Source: Ectocarpus siliculosus
Taxonomy: Eukaryota > Sar > Phaeophyceae > Ectocarpales > Ectocarpaceae
Length of the DNA stretch: 64,000 bases
Assembly: GCA_000310025.1 (NCBI GenBank)
Contig: FN649742.1
Span: forward strand, 5,177,772-5,241,771
Reading direction: 5' to 3'
Shown piece by piece: positions 9,412-18,393 of the stretch (the stretch's first letter is position 1; each line of letters begins with the position of its first letter). A model generated the notes under the pieces. That model was given only the letters and a program-made list of their open reading frames with translations, was not told the origin of the DNA and did not search any database. The position numbers and the translations under genes were made by a program.

Positions 9412-11267
9412 TCACAGGGCAATGCCGTATTGGTGCTTCAACTGAGCCCGAAGCTTTTTCGGCAGACCCAGCCGCCGCAGCTCGGATTTGACGAACTGCG
9501 GCGCGGCATCCCACACCTTGGACAACTCTTCCCAGGTGTTCTCTTCCTTGTGGAATCCGACCCACTCTACTTCCACGTCGAACCCAGGGCCATCTTCCGC
9601 CACCGACATGTCCATGATCGCCGCCATCTCGAACTCCCCCTGCGTGAAAGCATGCTGAAAGACCTCCTTCAACTCGGCCGTGATTTCGAGAGCGGCATCG
9701 GCGTAGAACCGCAAACGCGCGACATGGACGTCCCGAACTTACCCCGACACGATGTTCTGGACTCCGTACACATGCAGTCTCTCGGCGGCGACAATCCTCC
9801 ACGGCCCCGTCCATGTCATGAGAAGTTTCGGTGTCGAACCACGCCGGCGAACACGCGCCACCAACACGTAGTCCCCCACCACGAAGTCAGGCAGGCTCCC
9901 AACTCGCGCAGACGCCCGGTGCTTACTCCGACTCGCCTGCACCTTGTCGAGAACTTCCTTGTGCAGATGACGTTGGGCCTCGACGACGTGCTGCACCGTC
10001 AGCCGCAAAGACTTCTCATCCAGGATGTCTACCTTCCATTCGGCGCCTGTGGACGACGCCAAAGTGGAAAGCGCGGTGCGTGGCGCTCTACCAAACATGA
10101 CGTGGTACGGGGTCGAGCCGTATCGTTCGCGGAAAGCGGTGTTCAACGCCCATTGCACAGCTGGTACCAGATCAACCCAGTCACGAGTACTCCTCCGCTC
10201 TTCCTGAATCATGGCCTTGAGCGTACGAACCACCTCGCGCATCATGCGCTCGCACGTACCGTTAGACCAGGGAGAGTTGGCGACTGAAAATTTCCGGTCA
10301 ACACCGAGTGCAGTCTCAAGGGCAACCATCAGGTGATTTTTGAAATGGGAAGCAGTATCACGCACCCAAACCTCCGGCACACCCAAGATCTTACACCATG
10401 TCAGGAGATGTTGCGCAGTCAGGCGGGCAGTGCATGCCCCGGTGGGCCCCAGCCAAACCGAGTTGGACATGTCGTCCATCATGACCAAAATGTACTTGAA
10501 CCCTTCCTCCTCATCCAAGCCATCATCCCCCAGCGGGCCACTCGCTCCCACGTAGAGGTAGTCAAAATGAACAACTTCGCCAGGGCGCGTGCCATGGACG
10601 GTCTCCCCAAGCGGGCGAGGCACCTTTTCTCCCGCCTTAGAGTCCATGCAATGCAGGCACTGCTTGACGAAGTCAGTGACATGCTCTTCCATCCGAAACC
10701 AGCAACAGTACTCGGACAGGCGCTGCAAGGTGGCGACGGCGCCACGATGCCCGGCTTCTTTCATGTGTGCACAGACCATCAGTCGCACCTGCAACGCACT
10801 CGCCTGATCTGGAATCCAAAGCACGTCTCGCCCGTTCATGCCCACGCGAAACAATCCCTCGTCATCCAGAGTCGCCGTCCCCACCGCTCGAGGCGGCTTT
10901 GGACGGCGTCTATCCGATCTACAGCACCAGTCTTAGTCCCCATGACTACCATACGGGACACGGCGGTGGCCGCAATCGAAGGCTCAAGGGTATCATCCGT
11001 CCAGCATCCAGCATGTTTGGCCAGGGCCTCGCGCAGGTCAGCTTCTTCAAGTTCAGTGCCATCAAAGTAGGTGCGCGACAAGCATTTCCGGATAGACTGG
11101 CGCAGCAGTTGAGACACAGTGAGCAGCGGGCGTCTGATGGATTGCCCACTGTTGCAGAGGCCCATGCTCCGCTCGTACTCGGTGTATTGCGTGTAGAAAC
11201 GCAAGGACAAGGCTCGTGAAAAAGTACGTCCATACTCGGGCGGCTTGGGCCCATTGCCCAAAACCAA
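9412..11267 (-). pseudogene. Gypsy pol fragment: integrase plus chromodomain
   Basis: The 381-codon frame 10884-9739 is a retroviral-type integrase. It has an HHCC-like region (HMKEAGHRGA, then CLHCMDSKAG), a DDE core with Asp in VVHFDYLYVG, Asp in VRDTASHFKN and Glu in NGTCERMMREV, and a C-terminal SH3-like part (FVVGDYVLVARVRRRG, MTWTGPWRIV). After an in-frame TAA at 9739-9741 the same frame continues as a chromodomain (9714-9412): EFEMAAIMDM, FDVEVEWVGF, NTWEELSKVW. Upstream, the linker to RNase H is in another frame (11267-10836), implying a frameshift near 10890. The element is a chromovirus-type gypsy relic with only two visible lesions. Confidence 0.85.
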
Positions 11268-11551
11268 GTCAGTAAGCCCCGCCCCGAGCCCACCAATATC
11301 CCCAGCAGAACCTTGCTGCCCTCCAAGGGCCCCCTTGCCAACATTGGAGCGTCTCTGAGCGATCGCGCCGTACGATGCCCGGCCAGATCAAGACAGCAGC
11401 TCCGCGGGAGATTAGGACAGCAGCTCCAAGACCGCAGCCTCGCACTCAGCGAAGCAAGAAAAACGCGGAGGAATAACTCGTCCTGCTGTTGCCACGAAAA
11501 TGTTTTTTGACCCTGACTGACCCTGGTCGGTCAGCTTGAGTTATCGATAAC

Positions 11552-11823
11552 TGTAGACACGCCTGAAGTCAGGCAGGGCCTAGGACCAGTATCCTCCCCC
11601 CGTGGCCTCGGGGGGCTGGTCAATTCACCTCCTTGGTGATGGTAAACACAGTGTATTATTATTGCACACGAGTCTCGTCTCTCTCTCTCCATCTATCTCT
11701 CTCTCCTGCCAACATGCCAACCAGGCAGATCGAAACCCCAATCTACCATATCTTTGACATGCATACATATCCAACGGCAGCTTCCCACCGTGAACTACTG
11801 CTAGCCAGATGCGCTGCGTCCAC
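11552..11823 (+). repeat. 280-bp palindrome-family repeat, copy C
   Basis: Inner left element, paired with copy F by the shared variants CTACTGCTAGCCAG and GACATGCATACATATCC. It is preceded directly by the 14-base palindrome AGTTATCGATAACT. The A/B-type flank is replaced on the right by GGAGGCTACCCTAG, part of another repeat family (see 13655 and 27380). Confidence 0.9.
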
Positions 11824-12150
11824 AGGAGGCTACCCTAGGGGGTCAACGGAGGGCATATGGCTCTCTTGTCCATATGGAAAGGGACGGCTGGACCCTCTTC
11901 TAGCGATAAACATTATAATTCAGCACACACCGCAGCAGGAAGGTAGGGCACGAAAGAACATGTAAAAACAAGAACAAGCCCCAGGTGTTTTGACCCCCTC
12001 CTGTGTGACTCTGGATGGTTGTAGTTGTACGAACCAAAATCTCACCACGAAAGATGAGGGGACCGTTGCCACAATAAATTGGACGAAAACACGGAAAAGG
12101 GCTCTCTAAGATAAATTTGGTGATCCCCCCAATAATTGTGAACTGTTTTT
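11824..12150. other. Gene-less interior of the palindrome, left side
   Basis: The first 55 bases match the 13.65-kb/27.4-kb repeat family (CAACGGAGGGCATATGGCTC). The rest contains no recognised gene or repeat. Confidence 0.4.
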
Positions 12151-12151
12151 A

Positions 12152-12748
12152 GACACGCCTGAAATCAGGCATGATCGAGGACCAGAATACCCCCCCTGTG
12201 GCCTCGGGGGGCTGGTCGATTTGCCTCCTTGAATATTACTTCACACAACTCTCTCTCTCTCTCTCTCCATCTGTATCTCTCCGGCCAACATTCCAGCCAG
12301 CAAGATGGAACCCCCAATCTTCCGTATGTCTTAGACATGCAGATATCGAAAGGCGGCTTCCCACCGTGAACTACTACTACCCAGGTGCGATGCACCCACA
12401 GGTTACAACACCTTCGTGTTTGCTGTGCAAGGCGGCCTGTATGATACACGGAGTTAGCAGTGTCTGATCTGATGATTTGGGAGTTTGTGGACGCAGCGCA
12501 CCTGGGTAGCAGTAGTTCACGGTAGGAAGCCGGCGCCCTTTGGATATCTGCATATCTAAGATATGGTAGGTTGGGGTTTCTATCAATTTGGTTGGCATGT
12601 TGACAGGAGAAAGAGAGAGAGATGGAGAGAGAGAGAGACTCGTGTGAAGTAATACACTCTGTCCAAGGAGGTGAATCGACCAGCACACAGAGGCCACGGG
12701 GGGAAGGATTCTGATCCTAGGCCGTGCCTTATTTCAGGCGTGTCTACA
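12152..12748. mobile_element. Foldback element formed by repeat copies D and E
   Basis: Copy D (about 12152-12401, plus) and copy E (about 12482-12748, minus) face each other with about 80 bases between them. They make a roughly 600-bp snap-back unit whose outer ends are TAGACACGCCTGAAATCAGG and its complement. E is followed by CAGTTATCGATAACTC, the same palindromic flank seen beside C and F. Foldback or MITE-like behaviour is inferred from the structure. No transposase is encoded. Confidence 0.75.
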
Positions 12749-12915
12749 GTTATCGATAACTCAAAACAATATCGTTACGGCAGCAGTACAAGCTATTCCT
12801 CCGTGTTTCTCCCGATTCGCTGAGTGCGAGGTTGCTGGGGAAGCTGCTGCCCTAGTCTCTCGCAGAGCTGCTGTCTTGATCTGCCCGGTCTGCCTGATTT
12901 TAGGCGTGTCCACAA
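12749..12915 (-). repeat. Diverged copy of the arm filler sequence
   Basis: From the ATCGATAACTC flank of copy E to a decayed terminal motif TGATTTTAGGCGTGTCCAC at 12891-12914, this stretch matches the filler beside copy F (14150-14330), including AGCTATTCCTCCGTGTTT, CGCTGAGTGCGAGG and GCTGCTGTCTTGATCTG. It shows the family has a larger unit: terminal repeat, palindromic flank, filler, terminal repeat. Confidence 0.7.
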
Positions 12916-13654
12916 GTTACGGAGTCCCCTGTGCATTGGGCTCTCTGCTCACCTCTACTCAGGCTCCGGATATAAAAACGACCGATGCCCAAATAAATGA
13001 AAGCTTTCCATTCATCTCCACACTGATCGGCTATTAGGGTCTTAAACGTCTTGGCCACCCACCGAACACCGTGAACATGTCACGAGTTCGAACCTCCAAA
13101 AGGCGTACAGTGGATTGCAAAGGCAGCAACCCTTTTTCAGTTATTAAATGCTAGATGTTGTCGTGTGGTGGATCGGTTTGAATCGGTTTAAAATGGCGTT
13201 AAAAAGGTTTGCTGGCTGTCTTCGCCAACCTGAGCGTGCCAATCGCATGGTTACAGCGGCTGTGTCGCGGAGTCGAGACTCCAAGGGCGAGCCAAGGTTA
13301 CAGCAACGTGACACGCTTAAATCTCCGATTTCGCACCGCACCAGGCGAATCTACGAGGAGGTGTCACCTCTACAGAATGGCTGCAGCAATTGGACAAGAC
13401 ATTGTTGGAGATCGTCATGTCATCAACTTAAAAACACGTCGGCATGTTCATATTCATTTGTTACCATAGCTTGTACATCATGAGCACCGGGTTTTTGCCT
13501 GTCTGCGGGCGTCAATCGATTTTGGTAGTCTCGCTGGGGGGTTAGGCTTTCATATGTCAACTGATGAAGTACTTATCCTATAACACGCGCGCGTCGCAAG
13601 GACACCAGCGAAGTTGGTGTACGTCATCATGGTTACGTGTTCGGTCTTGAGCCA
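12916..13654. other. Gene-less stretch inside the palindrome
   Basis: No gene recognised. A GAGTTCGAACCTCC segment near 13083 resembles a tRNA B-box, but no matching A-box or cloverleaf is found on the same strand. Confidence 0.35.
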
Positions 13655-13872
13655 TCATATGCCCTCCGTTGACCCCTAGGGCAGCCTCCCCAGGGTGTGA
13701 GGGGGAAGGCTAGGCCCCTAAGCACCCATAGAGGGTGATAGAAAGAAACCCAAGAAGAAGAGTATCTAAATGTGCAGACGTCAGAAGAAGCCACCTGATG
13801 GGACAACAAGCGGGTACCATCGACATCTCCTACTACCATATATGGGCCCCCTAGCAGAGCCCTGTCCACAAC
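13655..13872 (-). repeat. Dispersed repeat, copy 1 (partner at 27380-27600)
   Basis: GACCCCTAGGGCAGCCTCCCC, CTAGGCCCCTAAG, GATGGGACAACAAGCGGGTACC and ATCTCCTACTACCATAT appear in reverse complement at 27380-27600. A 55-base piece also lies at 11825-11880 in the left arm, where the rest has been lost. Confidence 0.8.
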
Positions 13873-14146
13873 GTGTGGACGCAGCGCACCTGGCTAGCAG
13901 TAGTTCACGGTGGGAAGCTGCCGTTGGATATGTATGCATGTCAAAGATATGGTAGATTGGGGTTTCTATCTGCCTGGTTGGCATGTTGGCAGGAGAGAGA
14001 GATAGATGGAGAGAGAGAGACGAGACTCGTGTGCAATAATAATACACTGTGTTTACCATCACCAAGGAGGTGAGTTGACCAGCCCCCCCGAGGCCACGGG
14101 GGGAGGATACTGGTCCTAGGCCCTGCCTGACTTCAGGCGTGTCTAC
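13873..14146 (-). repeat. 280-bp palindrome-family repeat, copy F
   Basis: Inverted partner of copy C: it shares CTGGCTAGCAGTAG and GGATATGTATGCATGTC, which the other copies lack. It ends CTTCAGGCGTGTCTA and is followed by the palindromic flank (here GCTATCGATAACTC, one mismatch from AGTTATCGATAACT). Confidence 0.9.
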
Positions 14147-15070
14147 AGCTATCGATAACTCAGGCTGACCGACCAGGGTCAGTCAGGGTCAAAAAACATT
14201 TTCGTGGCAACAGCAGGACGAGCTATTCCTCCGCGTTTTTCTTGCTTCGCTGAGTGCGAGGCTGCGGTCTTGGAGCTGCTGTCCTAATCTCCCGCGGAGC
14301 TGCTGTCTTGATCTGGCCGGGCATCGTACGGCGCGATGGCTCAGAGACGCTCCAATGTTGGCAAGGAGGCCCTTGGAGGACAGCAAGGTTCTGCTGGAGA
14401 TATTGGTGTGGTGACTGTTTCTGTACATTCTTCAGCTTGCCGCGCATTTATGTTGTGGCGTGCCTGTCTTTTGCATGTGATTGAACTGCGTGGAGGCCGC
14501 CTTATGACAGCGTGTTCGTGGTATTTCTTCGCGAGCTACGTACATTTGTCTAATTTCGCGACATTGGCTTGTTCAGCGATCACGCCGATCGTTTCGCCAT
14601 GTATGTTTGGTATTTCGAGATATTTCAACTCAATCCTGGAAGCGCCTCGTAACAGTTTTCAGCGTTGCCTCTGGGTTGTTGTTTTCTTTTCATCATTTTC
14701 CTTGCGTGTGGCAACTTTCGTTGTTTGCGGTGTGTTGGTCATCCATCCATTGCGTAAGTTTCTCTGTACGCGTGTCTACCGGACTTAGTCAATCTTGTGT
14801 GGTCGTCCGACACGTGCGTGTTTGTCGTTTGAAGCGTCGAGGTCCTTCACTGTTGAATGGGGGCATTCTACGTTTTTGCATGGGAGGTTGAACACTTGCG
14901 CTGACTGACGAATTGGTGTGGCATGATTTAGTCAGGCATGATATCGCCGTGTATGGGTGTTTATCATTCACAAACACGGCTGTCGTTTTCTTCTTGAGTA
15001 CAACCAGGTGCCTACTGCTGTTTGAGTTCAAGCTGATTAGTGTCTACTCCGGTAGTAAAAAGCTTTGGGG

Positions 15071-15346
15071 GCGTTGTGGACGCAGCGCACCTGGGTAGCA
15101 GTAGTTCACGGTGGGAAGCTGCCGTTGGATATGTATGAATGTCAAAGATAATGGTAGATTGGGGTTTCTATCTGCCTGGTTGGCATGTTGGCAGGAGAGA
15201 GATAGATGGAGAGAGAGAGACGAGACTCGTGAGCAATAATAATACACTGTTTTTACCATCACCAAGGAGGTGAGTTGACCAGCCCCCCGAGGCCACGGGG
15301 GGAGGATACTGGTCCTAGGCCCTGCCTGACTTCAGGCGTGTCTACA
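15071..15346 (-). repeat. 280-bp palindrome-family repeat, copy G
   Basis: Outer right element, paired with copy B by shared variants (GGATATGTATGAATGTCAAAG, GATAATGGT). Outer end CTTCAGGCGTGTCTAC at 15331-15346. Confidence 0.9.
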
Positions 15347-15568
15347 AACGCCCCCAAAACGCATCGGTACTTCTTAGTTGACCCCCATAAGCTCAATAAC
15401 AATCTGGGGTCTGACAACAAGCCGAAACAAGGACAAAACGTAAGATTTGAATGATAACTCGACATGAACGGTCAAATTGCACAACAACCATAACAGCCTT
15501 GTACGTAATAGCAGGCGGAAACCTCACACAACCGACAAGTATCGTTTCCTACCGAAGGTTGATCAGCA

Positions 15569-15587
15569 AGGGTTAGGGTTAGGGTTA
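15569..15587 (+). repeat. Interstitial telomere-like (TTAGGG)3
   Basis: AGGGTTAGGGTTAGGGTTA, three perfect units. It sits exactly where the 5'-truncated gypsy fragment begins (ATGCAGCACC...). Confidence 0.9.
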
Positions 15588-16338
15588 TGCAGCACCTATG
15601 CAACTGGCTGAAGGTGTCTCTGGAGTACGGCCGTGTCAACCACTCCAGAGCGCAGGGGGCGGTGGAACGAATGGGGGGGTGGCTACAGGAAGCCCTCTCC
15701 CTCCTTTCTAAAGCGTGCCAAGCGGTGGGACGACTGCGTTCACGTGGCGACCTGGATCCACCGGGTTACACCTGATCCGGCCCTGCCGGGAGGGGCCTTG
15801 CCGTACCAGATACGTTTTGGTCGGCCGCCACGCAGCCATGTCGACTTTCTCGCCTAGCCTTTGGACGCGCGTCGTTCGGCCAGGACTTGGAGAGAACGGT
15901 CGAGGAACAACACCACATGACCCAAGAAATCCTGGCCAAGCGGCAAGGGGTACTCTCCAGGCAAAAGGAAAGCCACAACACCAGCATCAGATGGGAGAGT
16001 TGGTGCTGGTCCGAGAGACCCCCGTCTCCCTCTACCGAGATAGCCTTCACCCGAAGCTGGCGCATGAACACTTCACTGGACCGTGCAACGTCGTCAACGC
16101 TCTCCTGGATCGGTTGTGTTTCACGGTGGAACTCAACGGGCGACACATCCGACAACGCCGAGTAGTGGCTGCCGACGTCAAGCCCTTCCATCAGCACCCC
16201 GTACCTCTCCAAATCCCCTTCGAGGATGAGTTCAGCCACCTCATCTGGTCGACTTCCTTGGGCCCGGCCGACGCCTCCGTGGTCACCGTACCCCTCTACA
16301 CCCTGACAGCCCGGAAGATAGGACAGGGCGAGCGCTAG
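15585..16338 (+). pseudogene. Gypsy integrase fragment, 5'-truncated, frameshifted
   Basis: Consecutive frames encode the late integrase core and C-terminal domain: LCNWLKVSLEYGRVNHSRAQ, GAVERMGGWLQE (the NGxxE-type helix with Glu), RWDDCVHVATWIHRVTP, ALPYQIRFGRPPRS, then MGELVLVRETPVSLYR, HPKLAHEHFTGPCNVV and FTVELNGRHIRQRRV. The reading shifts frame at least at about 15710, 15870 and 15990 and stops at 16338. The first two Asp residues of the DDE triad lie in the missing 5' part. This element is a different lineage from the chromodomain gypsy at 9.4-11.3 kb. Confidence 0.75.
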
Positions 16339-16429
16339 TACGTGGACTTGGGAATATCGTCGTCGATATCAGGGCGGGATACCATCGAGCTGGATCACTG
16401 AGGACGAAGCACGCGACAACTTTTCACCG

Positions 16430-16747
16430 TTACAGCTCGACCTGTTCCACGCACTTTGGGAACTTCATCACCCTGACGCAGCGCCTCGGCCACCGGGAGA
16501 ACTCACGCGAGGAGAACGTGAGGTGGAATCTCGGGAACGAGCATTGAAAATGTTTCCCTGCGGTACTGTGGTGGGGAGAATCTTCACCAGCGCCGAAGGA
16601 CCGTCCAAAGTGTTCAAGGCCAAGGTGTACCACTACTGCAACCCGTACAGGCGGGTGGAATACCCCGACGGAGATTGGGAGGAGCTTTCCAAGCGGGAAG
16701 TGGAGCAGGGCATCAGAGTTGGTGCCCAACCATCATCTTCCCCTTGA
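16430..16747 (+). pseudogene. C-terminal 'YPDGDWEEL' module of the gypsy element
   Basis: The frame reads a charged helix (GELTRGEREVESRERALKM), then VVGRIFTS...KVFKAKVYHYCNPYRRVEYPDGDWEELSKREV and a short tail. The pattern 'V.G.V......Y.V.YPDGDWEEL...E' looks like a small SH3/Tudor- or chromo-like barrel at the end of a gypsy polyprotein, the position the chromodomain holds in the other element. It is separated from the integrase by in-frame stops between 16338 and 16430. Family knowledge here is from general familiarity with protist retroelements, so a profile search is needed. Confidence 0.6.
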
Positions 16748-17108
16748 ACGCAGCCCTAGCGCTTCCACTACCGCGAGCCTTTTGCCTAGACGGTTAGCAG
16801 TCTGGGGCGTTGTAGCGGAGGTGGAGAACGCTGGGGAACACCAGGAGGGGACCTATATCGCCCAAGAGGACTCCTTTTCCTTTGCACCGCCATGATCGGC
16901 CGCCGATTCATCAAAGGGGGGCCCAAGAGATTTAACCGGGCCACCTCCCACGCCGACTTCAGCTCCAAGATCGACTGCCACCCAGATGGGAGTCTTCTCA
17001 ACCAGGTTTATACCTCACGGTTAATCTAGGGAGGAAGCTCGACCCGTGGGTGGTTCCTAGCGGCAGCCTCTTTAGCGCCGACATTTACCACGGTCGATGG
17101 TGGGGGGG
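16748..17108 (+). other. 3' untranslated part of the gypsy element with polypurine tract
   Basis: Non-coding. It ends GATGGTGGGGGGG immediately before TGTAGCGGCGG, the expected polypurine tract next to a 3' LTR. A second TGTAGCGGAGGTGG occurs at 16811, possibly a duplicated end. Confidence 0.5.
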
Positions 17109-17576
17109 TGTAGCGGCGGTAGACCGATGACCCCACAGACAATTAAGTGCGTTGAAGTGCGCACTATTCCAAGCATGGGGGGCGTGGATTGATAGGATCG
17201 AGGATCCAGGTGTGTCACCACCTCTTATTCCAATCCGTTGGTACTCGAAACGGATTCCTCCATCCGATACCTATCTGGTGATCCTGATCACCACCAAGTG
17301 CGAACGAAGAGGTCTGAGCCATTGCCACTGTGCCTGTGTGCGAGAACTGCTATGACTACGTGACCGAACGGAGAACTACTATGATCGCTGACGTAACAGA
17401 GTGGAGATTGGGATAGGTGATACTTGAGGAGTTTTGCTGTGCTAACCTGCCTGTGCCCCGATACATCGAACTAATCAGTAGGTAAGCCAGATGGTCTGAT
17501 GATATAGAACCTGGAAGCGTGTGTATCTCCGTAGACAAGCCCATGAATAGACCAAGCTCAACCTTTTACTGCTACA
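17109..17576 (+). mobile_element. Probable 3' LTR of the gypsy element (468 bp)
   Basis: It starts TGTAGC and ends GCTACA, a perfect 6-base terminal inverted repeat of the TG...CA type. A G-rich polypurine tract abuts its start. No partner LTR lies in the window, as expected for a 5'-truncated copy. The right boundary is set by the GCTACA match and is a proposal. Confidence 0.55.
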
Positions 17577-17639
17577 GTGTACTTACTATCACAGTAGGAT
17601 AAGTGCTAAAGTCTTCAACATGTGATGAGTATCAGGTCA

Positions 17640-18000
17640 AACCATTTTTAGAGATTCGGCATGCGTCATCCCTGGTGTCCCTCAAACGAACAGTCCCAAA
17701 ACTGAAACACATCAGCAGCAATGGGTCTGAAATATTTCATGATATCCACGACCAGCAAATAAATGAATGCTTATCATATTCGCACACGGCATCTGTCAAA
17801 GCGGTAGAACGCATTAGAAGGGTCCCTCTACTGCAACATATCACTCAGAACATGCGAAACACCCACAGGCACCACTTGGATTCGCAGGTGGTCTCAAGCA
17901 AAAGCTAACCGTCGTGCACGCGAGCTCGCCCCACACATCTTCGCGGGTCGAAAACCGACACACCTGGATTCGATCGAGAACCCGAAAGAAACGCTCGCTA
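17640..18000 (+). repeat. Dispersed inverted repeat, copy 1 (partner 25845-26215)
   Basis: GAGATTCGGCATGCGTCATCC, CACGCGAGCTCGCCCCACAC and CACCTGGATTCGATCGAGAAC recur as complements in 26215-25845, in the same order after inversion. Substitutions are frequent, so the copies are old. No coding potential is recognised. Confidence 0.7.
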
Positions 18001-18393
18001 ACAAAGAATGGGCAATTTCAACGCTCAGTCATGAAAATGAAAGGTTACGGCATGGTAATGCTCGGCCAGAGATGCTCGCACCGCCTCCAAACTCGGACCT
18101 TGCAAACGCAAGCTTTATGCAGAACTTGCACGCAAACCAAGCCCTACGGGCAAATAGATTTCACCATTTTGTTGTCAACATGTCTGAATGAACGGTGAGA
18201 AACATGCGACGCAGCCAAAGTTACATGCGAAGCAACATCGGCATCCGCAAACCCGAATGCGTGAACAAGAGTGACGAAACGAACAATAGTGACGAAACGG
18301 AAACATACACAAACGGAACAAACCCATAGCATCACCAACGCTGCTGTCCGTGCTGTACGTTTACAAACCGCGTTGACATCAGGAAAAACGTCA
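18001..18393. other. No gene seen
   Basis: The A-rich, C-rich stretch 18000-18390 contains only short frames. GACGAAACG(G)AA-type short repeats occur at 18272-18300. Confidence 0.4.

Larger units (their letters stand above)
9274..11290 (-). mobile_element. Ty3/gypsy fragment inserted in the left arm
   Basis: These 2,017 bases are missing from the mirrored position in the right arm, where the flanks join as ...AACAGTCA-CCA-CACCAATA... (minus orientation). The insert encodes the end of a gypsy polyprotein on the minus strand. It has no recognisable LTRs and starts inside pol. That fits insertion of a truncated cDNA or repair patch, or alternatively deletion from the right arm. No clean target-site duplication is visible. 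Confidence 0.7.
8347..11823 (+). repeat. Left arm of large inverted repeat
   Basis: Two blocks, 8347-9273 and 11291-11823, together mirror the right arm 13873-15346 in inverted order. In the right arm the blocks are contiguous (only three extra bases at 14409-14411). Here they are separated by a 2.0-kb gypsy fragment. Translations of the mirrored blocks show how young the duplication is: a 94-codon frame (9078-8794 minus against 14607-14891 plus) is identical in both arms, and a neighbouring frame differs at one residue (Arg/His) in well over 100. Confidence 0.85.
13873..15346 (-). repeat. Right arm of large inverted repeat (uninterrupted)
   Basis: Complement of left-arm blocks 11291-11823 and 8347-9273, in that order and without the 2.0-kb gypsy insert. 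The filler between copies F and G contains AGGGTCAGTCAGGGTC and AGACGCTCCAATGTTGGCAAGG, both mirrored at 11310-11530. It carries open frames of 94 and 150 codons with no recognisable family. They are conserved between arms only because the DNA is. Confidence 0.85.

Noticed and set aside
9430-10287. 285-codon plus-strand frame
   Set aside because: Exactly antisense to the gypsy integrase/chromodomain; no family resemblance of its own.
13010-13100. tRNA gene or SINE head (GAGTTCGAACCTCC)
   Set aside because: Only the B-box-like segment is convincing; no A-box at the right spacing on the same strand.
14336-14788. 150-codon frame conserved in both palindrome arms
   Set aside because: Conservation reflects near-identical DNA in the arms; the frame shows no domain and is present in opposite orientations.
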